From assembly GCA_002162875.1 (NCBI GenBank), contig MABA01000009.1:124001-188000 (forward strand): a stretch of 64,000 nt of DNA, given 5' to 3'. Position numbers and translations under genes: made by a program. Source of the DNA: Rhodobacterales bacterium 52_120_T64 (GTDB taxonomy: Bacteria; Pseudomonadota; Alphaproteobacteria; Rhodobacterales; Rhodobacteraceae). Shown here piece after piece: positions 37,047 through 46,303 of the stretch. The notes beneath the pieces were generated by a model, which saw only the letters and a program-made list of their open reading frames with translations, had not been told where the DNA came from and ran no database searches. How positions within the stretch are numbered: position 1 is the stretch's first letter; the number at the start of each line of letters is the position of its first letter.

Positions 37047-38423
37047 ATGACCAAACCCCTGCCGAATTCCCATACCCGCGACCTAGAAGCGCTTCTGCAT
37101 CCGTACGCCAACTCTCCAGCATTACGGGAAACGGGCTTGCAAATTATCACGCGTGGCGAAGGGGTGCGCGTGTTTGATGACACCGGCCGCCCGTATATCG
37201 AAGCGATGGCTGGCCTATGGTGTGCGGGCCTTGGTTTCAGCGACACAGAGTTAGTCGAAGCCGCCCAAGAACAGATGGCCAAGCTGCCATACTACCACTT
37301 GTTCGGGAACAAATCCCACGAACCAGCGGTGGAATTGGCAGAGAAGATCAAAGAACTAGCGCCAGGCATGGCACGGGTATTCTATCAATCCTCGGGGTCC
37401 GAGGCGAATGAAACCCAGATCAAGATGATTTGGTATTATAACAATGCGCTAGGGCGGCCCGAGAAGAAAAAAATCATCAGTCGCAAGAAAGGCTATCACG
37501 GGGTGACGATTGTCTCGGCGTCAATGACAGGCCTTCCATATAATCACACCGATTTTGACCTACCGGTGGACCGGATTTTGCACACAGCGACCCCTCACCA
37601 CTGGAAAGAGGCCGAAGCCGGCGAAAGCGAACTGGCCTACTCCGACCGCCTTGCTGCCGCACTTGAGGCGCAAATCATTATGGAGGGGCCGGAAACTGTC
37701 GCCGCTTTCATCGCTGAACCCGTTATGGGCGCTGGCGGCGTGCTCGTCCCGCCGCAGGGCTACTTCGAGGCGATCGGGCATGTGTTAGAGAAATACGACA
37801 TCCTGCTTATCGCTGACGAAGTGATCTGCGGCTTTGGCCGTACAGGTGAATGGTTCGGTTCCCAGAAACTGGGCATGAAGCCCACATCCATGTCGATGGC
37901 AAAACAGCTGACAGCCGGCTTCGCGCCCCTTTCAGCGGTGGCAATAAATCAGGACATGGCCGACGTGATCGAAACGAACTCCGGCAAAATCGGCACTTTT
38001 GGCCACGGATTCACATACGGCGGCCACCCGATGGGCTGTGCAGTAGCCGTAAAAACGTTGGAGATTTACCAACGCCGCAATATCGTTGGCCACGTCCAAA
38101 GCCTCGCACCAAAATTCGAGGCGCATCTGGCACGATTGGCAGAACACCCGCTGATTGGCGAATACCGCTGCCTCGGGCTGATGGGCGCGCTTGAAATGTC
38201 GCCAGATAGAACTGCTGGCGGGTTTGCACCGGCTGGAAAAGTTGGCGCACGAATGGCGGCTGAGCTGGTCGAACGCGGCGTGATCGTGCGCGCAGTGATA
38301 GACAGCATCGTATTCTGTCCACCTATGATTATCACAGCCGATGAACTGGACGAAATGTTCGCCCCGATGGAAGATGCATTGGACGCAACGATGGCTTGGG
38401 CGAAATCCGAAGGGTTGGTGTAA
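37047..38423 (+). CDS. Class III (omega) aminotransferase
   Basis: 458-aa PLP-dependent transaminase of the ornithine/omega-aminotransferase group. The PLP-phosphate site is SSGSEANE (about 115-122), the pyridine-binding Asp257 is in LIADEVICGFGRTG, and the PLP lysine is Lys286 in MAKQLTAG. Such enzymes in roseobacters act on taurine, beta-alanine, putrescine or aspartate-like donors; the sequence does not settle which. It stands alone between two unrelated units. Confidence 0.92.
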   Translation: MTKPLPNSHTRDLEALLHPYANSPALRETGLQIITRGEGVRVFDDTGRPYIEAMAGLWCAGLGFSDTELVEAAQEQMAKLPYYHLFGNKSHEPAVELAEKIKELAPGMARVFYQSSGSEANETQIKMIWYYNNALGRPEKKKIISRKKGYHGVTIVSASMTGLPYNHTDFDLPVDRILHTATPHHWKEAEAGESELAYSDRLAAALEAQIIMEGPETVAAFIAEPVMGAGGVLVPPQGYFEAIGHVLEKYDILLIADEVICGFGRTGEWFGSQKLGMKPTSMSMAKQLTAGFAPLSAVAINQDMADVIETNSGKIGTFGHGFTYGGHPMGCAVAVKTLEIYQRRNIVGHVQSLAPKFEAHLARLAEHPLIGEYRCLGLMGALEMSPDRTAGGFAPAGKVGARMAAELVERGVIVRAVIDSIVFCPPMIITADELDEMFAPMEDALDATMAWAKSEGLV

Positions 38424-38483
38424 GGCGACGTTAACCCTGCCCTACGGGTTGACCTTCACACGGTGTTGGCGCATTCAAACCCC

Positions 38484-38822
38484 ATGATGATTTACAAGAT
38501 ATTCCGTGCGGACGAGTGGGCCGCCTTTGAGGCCGCGGGCGAAACGCTCGGCGCCCCAATCGATTTGGCCGATGGCTATATTCACATCTCAACTGGCGCA
38601 CAGGTCGCCGAAACGGTTTCCAAGTATTTTGGCGGTATTGAAGGCCTGCAAATTCTGGCACTCGATCCCGATACACTTGGTGACAAGTTGAAATGGGAAC
38701 CCTCGCGCGGCGGCGCTTTGTTTCCACATCTCTATCGAATGTTGCGGATGGACGATATTGCATGGGTTAAACCCTTGCCGCTTGATGGTGACGAACATGT
38801 ATTTCCGGAGGGTATGTTGTGA
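38484..38822 (+). CDS. DUF952 protein
   Basis: About 112 aa; start at ATG 38484 or the adjacent 38487 ([11 protein letters not shown]). Conserved DUF952 features are the N-terminal IYKI, the DGYIHISTG segment (about residues 31-39) and the C-terminal FPHLYR motif. The family has a small glutathione-S-transferase-omega-like annotation in some genomes but no proven activity. Its TGA overlaps the pyrD GTG (GTGA at 38819-38822), so it is translated with pyrD. Confidence 0.88.
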   Translation: MMIYKIFRADEWAAFEAAGETLGAPIDLADGYIHISTGAQVAETVSKYFGGIEGLQILALDPDTLGDKLKWEPSRGGALFPHLYRMLRMDDIAWVKPLPLDGDEHVFPEGML

Positions 38823-39880
38823 AGACCGCTGTGCAGAAACTCGGCCTGCCTTTGATGCATCTTCTGGATCCGGAAGTGGCGCACGGCCTGTCCATCAAGG
38901 CGTTAAAATTGGGCATGGTCCCGACACCCGGCCCCGTAACTTCACCCCGTTTGGCGACAACGCTTGCGGGGATGTCGTTGCCCAATCCCGTCGGGTTGGC
39001 CGCAGGCTTTGACAAAAATGCCGAGGCGATTGCGCCTTTGCTGGCGTCCGGCTTCGGCTTTATCGAAGTAGGCGCCGCGACTCCGCGCGCACAGGCGGGA
39101 AATGCCAAGCCGCGACTGTTCCGGCTGACCGCCGACAATGCCGCGATCAACCGTTTCGGGTTTAACAATCAAGGCATGGATTTGATCGCAGGGCGTCTGG
39201 CTGGCCGACCGGACAGCGGTGTTCTGGGGATCAACCTCGGGGCTAATAAGGACAGTACCGACAAGGCTGAGGATTTTGCCAAGGTCCTGACCGCCTGCGG
39301 CCCGCACGTCGATTTCGCAACAGTGAATGTGTCGTCCCCTAACACCGAAAAGCTGCGCGATTTACAAGGTAAGGCTGCGCTTGAAGGATTGTTGGCGGGG
39401 GTCATGGCGGCCAATGCTGCGCTGGAAAAACCCGTAGCCATATTCCTGAAAATCGCCCCTGATCTTGAACCACAAGATCTGGAGGATATCGCAGATGTGG
39501 CAATCTCCACTGGTATATCCGGTATCATCGCCACAAACACAACACTGTCGCGCGACGGTCTGTTGAGCGCCCATGCAGCCCAAGCCGGAGGCCTCTCTGG
39601 TCAGCCGTTATTCGAAAAATCCACCCGCATTCTGGCGCAGATTTCAGCCCTGACCGACGGCAAATTGCCACTGATCGGAGTTGGCGGCATCGCGTCGGCA
39701 GAACAAGCCTATGCCAAAATTCAGGCAGGTGCCAGCGCGGTACAGCTTTACACCGCCATGGTTTACAAAGGCATCGGCTTGGCTGGCGATATAGCACGCG
39801 GGCTGGACGATCTTCTGGCCCGTGATGGCTTCAACAATGTCGCCGATGCCGTCGGCACCAAACGCGAGGAATGGCAATGA
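38819..39880 (+). CDS. pyrD: Dihydroorotate dehydrogenase (quinone), class 2
   Basis: Membrane-associated flavoenzyme of pyrimidine synthesis; oxidises dihydroorotate to orotate with quinone. The 353-aa product starts at GTG 38819. Visible motifs: [15 protein letters not shown] (about 59-73), [13 protein letters not shown] (about 83-95), [19 protein letters not shown] with the catalytic Ser, and [13 protein letters not shown] near the C-terminus. The N-terminal amphipathic extension is that of class 2 enzymes. Confidence 0.96.
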   Translation: MKTAVQKLGLPLMHLLDPEVAHGLSIKALKLGMVPTPGPVTSPRLATTLAGMSLPNPVGLAAGFDKNAEAIAPLLASGFGFIEVGAATPRAQAGNAKPRLFRLTADNAAINRFGFNNQGMDLIAGRLAGRPDSGVLGINLGANKDSTDKAEDFAKVLTACGPHVDFATVNVSSPNTEKLRDLQGKAALEGLLAGVMAANAALEKPVAIFLKIAPDLEPQDLEDIADVAISTGISGIIATNTTLSRDGLLSAHAAQAGGLSGQPLFEKSTRILAQISALTDGKLPLIGVGGIASAEQAYAKIQAGASAVQLYTAMVYKGIGLAGDIARGLDDLLARDGFNNVADAVGTKREEWQ

Positions 39881-40221
39881 CACAACCGATAATCTGGCAT
39901 AATCCACGGTGCTCCAAATCACGCGAAACGCTGGCGATACTGGAAGACAAGGGGTTCTCCCCTGTGGTCGTAATGTATCTGGAAGTCGCACCCAGCCAAG
40001 GCGAAATTCGCAACACTTTGGCATTATTGAAAATCGACGCCAGCCAGCTGATCCGTTCCGGCGAAAGCCTTTATAAGGAACTTGAATTGGCGAACGCCAG
40101 CGAAGCCGACCTGGTCAACGCTATGGCAGAGCACCCGATCCTGATTGAACGCCCAGTGGTTTTCCACAACGGCAAAGCCTCGCTCGGGCGGCCACCAAGT
40201 TCGGTTCTGCGCATCCTTTAG
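39877..40221 (+). CDS. arsC: ArsC-family arsenate reductase (glutaredoxin-dependent type)
   Basis: 114-aa thioredoxin-fold protein. The catalytic Cys12 lies in [10 protein letters not shown]; the RP-containing end IERPVV (about residues 89-94) and GRPPSSVL are as in ArsC. ATG overlaps the pyrD stop by 4 nt, making a DUF952-pyrD-arsC unit; an operon role in arsenic resistance is therefore not obvious, and YfgD-like activity is possible. Its end overlaps the convergent MATE gene by 4 nt. Confidence 0.9.
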   Translation: MTQPIIWHNPRCSKSRETLAILEDKGFSPVVVMYLEVAPSQGEIRNTLALLKIDASQLIRSGESLYKELELANASEADLVNAMAEHPILIERPVVFHNGKASLGRPPSSVLRIL

Positions 40222-41531
40222 GCGTCCGCCGTTGCTTCTAATGCCGGATAATACCGCCACAACGTTAGCGCCCTTGTCATACCGAAAACCATTAATGCCA
40301 GCCACAATCCATGATTGCCCATGGTGGGCACAAGCGCGAATAGCATCACAATATATACGGCGGTGGATTGCAGCATAGCGATGCGCATGTCGCGCGTACG
40401 GGTGGCGCCGATAAATATTCCGTCGAACATCCAGCTTGGCAGACCGATGAGCGGAAAAATGACCATCCACCATAAATATGATTTCGCCTCAATCCGAACG
40501 TCCGGTGCGGTGGTCATCAAATCGATTATGGCGGGGCCGAACAGCAGGAACACCCCCGTCAATAGAACCCCTCCGCCTAAGCCCCATTGGCTGGACAAAA
40601 TGGCGGCACGGCGCAGGTCTGCACGGTTTTTGGCCCCGACAGCGCCCCCGACCAACGCTTCGGCCGCGAACGCGAAACCGTCGAGGGCGTATGCGGTGAT
40701 ATCGACAAAGATCAGCAATATCTGGTTAGCGGCAAGCGTTACATTCCCCATTTTCGCGCCGATAAACAGGAAGGACATGAAGCTAGCTTGCAGCAACATG
40801 GAGCGCATCATGATATCGCCGCTGACGCTCGCCATACGGCGAATTTGCACGCGATCGAATATCCGCGTCCAATTGCGCCAATCGCCGCCTACAAAATTCC
40901 GACGGCAAAGCCAAAGACCAACAGCCAGCCCTGTCCATTCCGCGACCAGCGTAGCAATCGCGACGCCCTCCACGCCCATGTCCAGCCCCAGCACGAACCA
41001 CAGGTCCAGCGCCACGTTCACGCCATTTATCCAAAGTTGCAACAGCAGGACCGATCGAGTGCGTTCCATCGCGATCAGCCAGCCGGTAATGGCGTACAGC
41101 GATATCGCAGCGGGCGCACCCCAGATACGGATTTCCATGTAACTCTGCGCCAGAGCCTCGACTTCGCTACTGGCCGGCGCAATCTGGAATGCCCCCCAAA
41201 ACAGCGGGAACTGTAGTGCGAAAATCACCAGACCGGCAGTGATTCCGATGATCATGCCGCGAATAAATATCGCCTTCGTTTCGGACACATCGCCAGCCCC
41301 GCGCGCCTGCGCGACAAGGCCGGATGTTCCCATCCGCAGGAACCCGAAAATCCAGTAAAGCCCCGAAAGGATGATCGCTCCGATGCCCACCGCGCCGATA
41401 GGAACTGCATCCCCAAGTTGCCCGACAACGCCGGTATCAACAGCCCCTAAGATTGGATATGTCGCATTGGAGATCACGATCGGAATGGCCACGTTCAGGA
41501 CGCGGCGGTGTGTGATCTCGGCTGAATTCAT
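40218..41531 (-). CDS. MATE-family efflux transporter (DinF-like)
   Basis: 437-aa integral membrane protein with about 12 helices in two repeated halves, starting with the MATE pattern NVAIPIVISNATYPILGAVDT (split here: NVAIPIVIS then TYPILGAVDTGVVGQ). Further MATE signatures are GFLRMGTSGLVAQARG and EALVGGAVGAKN. Substrates are unknown; DinF-type members export drugs or bile-salt-like compounds using Na+ or H+. It follows the thioesterase gene with no gap. Confidence 0.92.
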   Translation of the reverse strand: MNSAEITHRRVLNVAIPIVISNATYPILGAVDTGVVGQLGDAVPIGAVGIGAIILSGLYWIFGFLRMGTSGLVAQARGAGDVSETKAIFIRGMIIGITAGLVIFALQFPLFWGAFQIAPASSEVEALAQSYMEIRIWGAPAAISLYAITGWLIAMERTRSVLLLQLWINGVNVALDLWFVLGLDMGVEGVAIATLVAEWTGLAVGLWLCRRNFVGGDWRNWTRIFDRVQIRRMASVSGDIMMRSMLLQASFMSFLFIGAKMGNVTLAANQILLIFVDITAYALDGFAFAAEALVGGAVGAKNRADLRRAAILSSQWGLGGGVLLTGVFLLFGPAIIDLMTTAPDVRIEAKSYLWWMVIFPLIGLPSWMFDGIFIGATRTRDMRIAMLQSTAVYIVMLFALVPTMGNHGLWLALMVFGMTRALTLWRYYPALEATADA

Positions 41532-42041
41532 TTAGGTAATCAGTTCCGGCATCAGAAAATGACCCGTAGCCTGTGCGAAAATCCTAGTTTTGTTATCTTG
41601 CCATGCCTCCACGTGCACGGAGGCATATCTGCGGCCAGACCGGTTCACCCGTGCCCGTGCATAGGCGTCACGCGGTAAGCCCGTGCGTAGATAATCCACA
41701 GTGAAGTCGATGGTTTTGGGCATAGCGGGAAATTCCCCACGCTCGATTGCTTCGGCAGCGGCGCCACCGCTTTCCATTTGCTGCCAGACGATCGACCACA
41801 TCAATTCCATTACTGCGGCAATTTCCAGAAACGCTCCAGTCGCCCCCCCGTGAATGGCTGGCAGAAACGGATTTCCAATCAGACTTTCGGAGAACGGCAG
41901 ATTCGCCGTCAGCTCATCCCCACGGCGATCAAAGTTGACGCCCAAATGCTGGATATACGGCACGTTTCCAGCCAGCTTGTTTAGCGCGTGATCGCGGCGT
42001 TGCTTTATCACCTGTACAGGTTCGGGTTTTGGTCGCGACAT
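41532..42041 (-). CDS. PaaI-type acyl-CoA thioesterase
   Basis: 169-aa hotdog-fold protein. Has the HGG motif region AIHGGATGAFLEIAAVME (about residues 62-79) and a conserved TVDYLRTG strand (about 113-120). It probably hydrolyses acyl- or aryl-CoA esters. It lies directly between its paralogue (1-nt overlap) and the MATE gene, forming a three-gene minus-strand unit. Confidence 0.85.
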   Translation of the reverse strand: MSRPKPEPVQVIKQRRDHALNKLAGNVPYIQHLGVNFDRRGDELTANLPFSESLIGNPFLPAIHGGATGAFLEIAAVMELMWSIVWQQMESGGAAAEAIERGEFPAMPKTIDFTVDYLRTGLPRDAYARARVNRSGRRYASVHVEAWQDNKTRIFAQATGHFLMPELIT

Positions 42042-42490
42042 TATGCACCCTCCTTTTTTGGGCTTCCAACGGTGAAGGCGCCAGCTGCGGTAGCAACCGG
42101 ATCCACCTCGTTTTCATCGTATGCTTTCGCATGCACGAACGCCACAGATTTGGTTACACGGTAACACTTGGCCTTGGCCAAAATACGTTGGCCGGGGGTG
42201 GCGGGACGCATATAATCGATCCGCAAATCAATGGTTGCTGTGGCTTCGAACACTGACGGGTGGCTGGAAACGGCAGCACCACTACATGTATCAAGCAACG
42301 CCGTGATAACGCCGCCGTGCAAAACGCCCGTGTCAGGATCGCCTACAAATCGAGGATCGTATTGGATCGACATCTCCGCCGCCCCTTCCCCCAAATCTTC
42401 GAGTGCCATTCCAAGATCTTGTGAATGGGGGATCATGGATATGAACTGCTCGGCCATCTTGCGACGCTGTGCTGCGGTGATTTTGGTCAT
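42041..42490 (-). CDS. PaaI-type acyl-CoA thioesterase (paralogue)
   Basis: 149-aa hotdog-fold protein with the classical PaaI core [20 protein letters not shown] (about 55-74) and [14 protein letters not shown] (about 88-101). The catalytic Asp of PaaI corresponds to LLDT. It overlaps the downstream thioesterase by 1 nt; the two probably make a heteromer or act on different chain lengths (inference). Confidence 0.9.
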   Translation of the reverse strand: MTKITAAQRRKMAEQFISMIPHSQDLGMALEDLGEGAAEMSIQYDPRFVGDPDTGVLHGGVITALLDTCSGAAVSSHPSVFEATATIDLRIDYMRPATPGQRILAKAKCYRVTKSVAFVHAKAYDENEVDPVATAAGAFTVGSPKKEGA

Positions 42491-42569
42491 GGGATCCCTC
42501 GGCGAGTTAGAATTAGTTTAGATGACTCTGAACATTTTCTCTTGCTATTGCCAGCCATATTCCTGCATT

Positions 42570-42590
42570 GCAAATGAGAATAGCTCGCAA
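42570..42590 (+). promoter_or_regulatory. Fur/Mur-like box before the manganese-transporter-like gene
   Basis: The 21-nt stretch begins GCAAATGAGAAT and ends CTCGCAA, with GCAA/TTGC-type symmetry at its ends. It resembles Fur-family (Mur/Fur) sites of Rhodobacterales. If real, it supports the downstream start at 42609 and metal control of the gene. Confidence 0.4.
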
Positions 42591-42608
42591 CTGCAAGGTT
42601 CCCGCTCA

Positions 42609-43371
42609 ATGCACCCAACAATTACCACCACAAATACCCCTACTTTGTGGCCCGAAAAAATTGGCCCATTCAAAGCCAAACGGTTACCTGTATTTCTGAT
42701 AATGATGGTCTTGGCGGTCTATCCAGGCGAGTTGGGCGCTCTGACCAGAGCGTTGATGACAGATGCCTACGTGCAGGTAAGCGCCTTTGTAGCAACGACT
42801 TTGTTGATCTTTTACGGGGCTGAACGCGTGTTCAACTTCAACCTTGGCTCTGCACTGCGGAATTCCAAAGGGTGGCAAGTACCACTTTCCGCCCTGCTCG
42901 GCGCAACACCCGGTTGCGGTGGCGCGGTTGTTGTGGTGGCGGCCTATTCGTCCGGTAATGTAGGCTTTGGCGCGGTCGTCGCCGCGTTGACTGCGACAAT
43001 GGGTGACGCAGCGTTTCTGTTGATTGCGACACGGCCCGATGTTGCCGCGGTTGTCCTTCCAACCTCGCTCGTAGTTGGGGTTTTGTCCGGATATTTCGTG
43101 AACTGGTTCAATAAAGTTGCCGCTGATGGGTGTGATTATCGGCCTTATCCCAGGGTGTGGACCACAAGTTCTGGTTACGACGCTTTACATTAACGGCTTA
43201 ATTCCTTTTGCAGCTTTGATGGGTAATGCCATATCGAATGACGGCGATGCGCTGTTCCCAGCAATTGCCCTTAATCCCAAAGCGGCTGTGATGGCGACGA
43301 TTTATAGCACCGTTCCGGCCGTAATTCTGGCCTATGGGTTCTATTTCTTTGCTCCAAACGCATTCTTGTGA
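42609..43371 (+). pseudogene. Putative manganese transporter (10-TM type), broken by an internal out-of-frame deletion
   Basis: Two reading frames carry the two ends of one family. The first (ATG 42609 to a stop at 43193) encodes four or five helices and the first PGCG motif (ATPGCGGAVVVVAAYSSG), ending in family sequence at GYFVNWFN near 43110, then 25 unrelated codons. The second, in the +1 frame from about 43117 to 43371, resumes at LPLMGVIIGLIPGCGPQV and runs through NAISNDGDALFPAIAL to the natural C-terminus. From memory of the family, roughly 100-150 central residues (loop and helices) are missing. A split functional protein or frameshifting at the joint is possible but less likely than decay. 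Confidence 0.72.
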
Positions 43372-43384
43372 TTGCAAACCCTCG

Positions 43385-43413
43385 CCCCTTTGCTCAATAT
43401 AGGGCAAAAGGGG
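43385..43413 (+). promoter_or_regulatory. Inverted repeat covering the RBS of the first MerR gene
   Basis: Arms CCCCTTTGC and GCAAAAGGGG (one-base bulge) lie just before the ATG at 43421, and the right arm contains the purine-rich ribosome-binding site. It may be the terminator of the broken transporter or a hairpin that limits translation. Confidence 0.4.
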
Positions 43414-43420
43414 TGACGCA

Positions 43421-43801
43421 ATGTCCGAAGAAACTCTAACGCTAAAAGAAATGTGCGCGCTGTTCGATGTAACACCGCGTACATTGCGTTATTACGAGTA
43501 TCTTGAACTGATTTCTCCGGCCAAAGTTGGCCGCACCCGGCAATATGGCGCAACCGAAAGAGCACGCGTTAAGCTGATCCGTCAAGGTCGCAAATTCGGG
43601 TTTTCGCTGGAAGAAATTCGCCAATGGCTGGAACTATACGATCTAAACGATCAGAACCGCAGCCAAATGGAACGCTGGGTTCAGATGTCTACAGACCAGC
43701 TTACCCAGCTCGAACAGCGTCGGATTGAACTTGAAGAAATTTCCTGCGAACTGACGCGCCTGCGCCAGCTGACACAGGACTCGCTCGACGCTCTGGACTG
43801 A
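43421..43801 (+). CDS. MerR-family transcriptional regulator (first of tandem pair)
   Basis: 126-aa protein with the MerR winged helix (FDVTPRTLRYYEYLELISP, about residues 13-31; REYG-like segment RTRQYGATERARVKLI) and a C-terminal dimerisation coiled coil (about 80-120). No Cys ligands of metal-sensing MerR proteins occur at the end, so it is of the small-molecule/acyl-CoA type often found before acyl-CoA dehydrogenase genes (LiuR-like). It lies 85 nt upstream of a paralogue. Confidence 0.92.
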   Translation: MSEETLTLKEMCALFDVTPRTLRYYEYLELISPAKVGRTRQYGATERARVKLIRQGRKFGFSLEEIRQWLELYDLNDQNRSQMERWVQMSTDQLTQLEQRRIELEEISCELTRLRQLTQDSLDALD

Positions 43802-43855
43802 CGCCACGTCACCGTACCTTCACGTCAACTTCACTTGATTTATGATACCCTCCAC

Positions 43856-43871
43856 CTTACGTTAACGTCAA
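43856..43871 (+). promoter_or_regulatory. Candidate MerR operator ACGTTAACGT
   Basis: The sequence CTTACGTTAACGTCAA contains the perfect palindrome ACGTTAACGT (43859-43868) 18 nt before the second MerR start. It closely matches the LiuR-type operator pattern TTnACGTnnACGTnAA. A partial half-site ACGTCAA occurs at 43822-43828. Confidence 0.6.
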
Positions 43872-43886
43872 CCAAAGGAGGCAGTC

Positions 43887-44285
43887 ATGACAGATTCGAT
43901 GATGACGATAGGCGAGATGTGCGAGTCATATGGCGTGACACCTCGGACTTTGCGATTTTACGAGGCGAAGGAGCTGATCTTTCCGATCCGTGAAGGTCAA
44001 AAACGCCTGTTCATCAAAAGTGACCGCGCCCGCCTTAAACTGATCCTGCAAGGCAAACGATTTGGTTTCAGCCTGGAAGAGATTCGGCAATTGCTGAACC
44101 TCTATTCGCTGGGCGATCAACAAACCACGCAGTTGACCAAAACTTATGAACTTGGGCTTGAGCGCCTCCGCGACATGGAAACCCAGCGCGAAGAGCTAAC
44201 CGAAGCCATCGCCGATCTCAGAGACCGACTGCAATGGGGCGAGACGGTCCTCGCTGACCGTGGCGTCAAGCTTGCTGCTGAATAA
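43887..44285 (+). CDS. MerR-family transcriptional regulator (second of tandem pair)
   Basis: 132-aa MerR protein with the DNA-binding domain YGVTPRTLRFYEAKELIFP (about 15-33), GFSLEEIRQLLNLY (about 61-74) and a C-terminal coiled coil. It is clearly paralogous to the preceding MerR gene (shared TPRTLR-YE, LKLI-QG-FGFSLEEIRQ). An AAAGGAGG RBS is present and the gene ends 12 nt before the acyl-CoA dehydrogenase gene, so it is probably the local regulator of this fatty-acid unit. Confidence 0.93.
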   Translation: MTDSMMTIGEMCESYGVTPRTLRFYEAKELIFPIREGQKRLFIKSDRARLKLILQGKRFGFSLEEIRQLLNLYSLGDQQTTQLTKTYELGLERLRDMETQREELTEAIADLRDRLQWGETVLADRGVKLAAE

Positions 44286-44297
44286 AGGAATGCGAAT

Positions 44298-46076
44298 ATG
44301 CCAACCTACACACCGCCGCTGAAAGACCTCGAGTTTGTTCTGCACGAAGTTTTACAGGTGCATGAAAGTGCCACACCCGGTTACAACGAATTGGACCGCG
44401 ATTTCACAGGTGCCATTCTGGAAGAAGCCGGCAAAATCGCCCGCGACGTGCTGACCCCCCTAAACACCGTTGGCGACACCGAGGGTTGCACGCTGGAAAA
44501 CGGCGTCGTTCACACCCCGACAGGTTTCAAAGAAGCATTTGACATCGTGCGCGATGGCGGATGGACCGGGCTTGGTGCCGATCCTGAATTCGGCGGACAA
44601 GGCATGCCATACGTTCTGGGCGCATCGGTAACCGAAATGCTTGTATCAGCGAACCTGTCCTTCAACATGTACCAAGGTTTAACCAACGGCGCTTACGAAG
44701 CAATCCACACGCACGGCTCTGATGAATTAAAAGCAACGTTCTTACCCAAGATGGTCACATGCGAGTGGACCGGCACAATGAACCTGACCGAACCACATTG
44801 TGGCACCGATCTGGGCTTGATGCGTTCCAAGGCGGAACCTTCGGGCGACGGTACATATAAAATCACTGGCCAGAAGATTTTCATCTCTGCGGGTGAGCAC
44901 GATATGGCGGATAACATCATCCATCTGGTCTTGGCGAAAATTCCGGGTGGACCGGATGGCGTAAAAGGTATTTCGCTGTTCATCGTGCCAAAGTTCATCG
45001 TCAACGAAGACGGTTCTTTGGGCAACCGCAATGGTGTTGTTTGCGGGAACCTCGAAAAGAAAATGGGCATTCACGGAAATTCCACTTGCGTGATGAATTA
45101 TGACGAAGCTGAAGGGTATCTGGTCGGCGAAGAACATAAAGGCCTTCGCGCCATGTTCACAATGATGAACGGCGCCCGCTTGGGTGTCGGGCTACAAGGG
45201 CTTGCACAGGCGTCTGTCGCATATCAGAACGCGCTGGGTTACACACGCGAACGCCTTCAAGGGCGTGATGTAACCGGCATTCAAAACCCTGACGGCCCAG
45301 CGGATCCGCTGATCGTGCATCCGGACGTTCGCCGGTCTTTGATGGAACAAAAATCCTTCGTCGAGGGCGGCCGCGCATTCATCCTCTGGGGCGCAACATT
45401 GCTGGACGCTGGCGACTTGGCTGACGATGCCGATGCGGAAGGGCTGCTATCCCTTATGACGCCAGTCATCAAAGGTTTCCTCACAGACAAAGGCTTCGAC
45501 ATGACAGTCCAAGCCCAACAGCTTTACGGCGGACATGGTTATATCGAAGAAACCGGTGCCTCCCAATTCGTACGCGACGCCCGTATCGCAATGATCTATG
45601 AGGGTGCAAATGGCGTACAGGCGCTCGATCTGGTTGGGCGTAAATTGGCCAGCGATGGTGGCAAGCATGTATTGGCCTTCTTCGACCTCACCAAAACGTT
45701 CATCAAGGAAAACGAAGGGGAAACATCGCTCAAGGCCGATTTCCTCGATCCATTGAAGGCCGCCGCCAAAGATATGCAGGCCGCAGCAATGTACTTCATG
45801 TCCGAGGCCCCGAAGAACCCGAACGCGGCATTGGCCGGTTCGTCCGACTTTATGCACCTCTTCGGTCATGTGGCGCTGGGTTTAATGTGGGCCCGTATGG
45901 CCAAAGCCGCGCAGGACGCGTTGACTGCGGGTGCTAGTGACGTGGCGTTCTACGAAACCAAACTTGCCACGGGTCGCTACTATATGGCTAGATCACTACC
46001 GGAAACCGCCCTTCGTTTGGCTCGTATCACTTCTGGTGCGGAGCCCGTCATGGGGCTAGCTGCCGAGGCATTTTAA
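44298..46076 (+). CDS. Acyl-CoA dehydrogenase, long form with C-terminal domain (FadE/DmdC type)
   Basis: 592-aa FAD enzyme oxidising acyl-CoA to 2-enoyl-CoA. Signatures: [19 protein letters not shown] (within about 161-179), the FAD-site [12 protein letters not shown], and [12 protein letters not shown] near 433 with the probable catalytic Glu. About 130 extra C-terminal residues form the acetyl-dehydrogenase C domain. In roseobacters this family includes DmdC, which acts on 3-methylmercaptopropionyl-CoA, so a DMSP-derived or a fatty substrate are both possible. The stop overlaps the next ATG (TAATG). Confidence 0.92.
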   Translation: MPTYTPPLKDLEFVLHEVLQVHESATPGYNELDRDFTGAILEEAGKIARDVLTPLNTVGDTEGCTLENGVVHTPTGFKEAFDIVRDGGWTGLGADPEFGGQGMPYVLGASVTEMLVSANLSFNMYQGLTNGAYEAIHTHGSDELKATFLPKMVTCEWTGTMNLTEPHCGTDLGLMRSKAEPSGDGTYKITGQKIFISAGEHDMADNIIHLVLAKIPGGPDGVKGISLFIVPKFIVNEDGSLGNRNGVVCGNLEKKMGIHGNSTCVMNYDEAEGYLVGEEHKGLRAMFTMMNGARLGVGLQGLAQASVAYQNALGYTRERLQGRDVTGIQNPDGPADPLIVHPDVRRSLMEQKSFVEGGRAFILWGATLLDAGDLADDADAEGLLSLMTPVIKGFLTDKGFDMTVQAQQLYGGHGYIEETGASQFVRDARIAMIYEGANGVQALDLVGRKLASDGGKHVLAFFDLTKTFIKENEGETSLKADFLDPLKAAAKDMQAAAMYFMSEAPKNPNAALAGSSDFMHLFGHVALGLMWARMAKAAQDALTAGASDVAFYETKLATGRYYMARSLPETALRLARITSGAEPVMGLAAEAF

Positions 46077-46303
46077 TGGGTAAACGTCTTCCCCTACCGG
46101 TTCGTCGCTCGATGAACCTGACCGAACCGGCTTACGAGCGCCTGCGCGCTTTGAACGCCGAATACGGTCTGGGGAACAACTATCTGTTGACCGTTCTTCT
46201 GGAACACCTCGATGAATACGCCGACGCTGACAAGCTGGCCGCGGTTTTCGACGAATTTATCGCGGAATACGGCGCACCAGTCGCAGAGGGAATGAAAAAA
46301 TGA
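46076..46303 (+). CDS. Small conserved-looking protein between two acyl-CoA dehydrogenases
   Basis: 75-aa protein of unrecognised family. Sequence: basic start ([14 protein letters not shown]), then [19 protein letters not shown], resembling a ribbon-helix-helix entry, and an acidic helical end ([19 protein letters not shown]). It overlaps the upstream stop by 1 nt and the downstream start by 4 nt, which strongly suggests it is real and co-translated. It could be a CopG-like regulator or a partner peptide of the dehydrogenases. Confidence 0.75.
   Translation: MGKRLPLPVRRSMNLTEPAYERLRALNAEYGLGNNYLLTVLLEHLDEYADADKLAAVFDEFIAEYGAPVAEGMKK

Noticed and set aside
42041-42490. Plus-strand frames opposite the two thioesterases
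   Set aside because: Antisense shadows; the minus-strand frames have clear hotdog-fold motifs.
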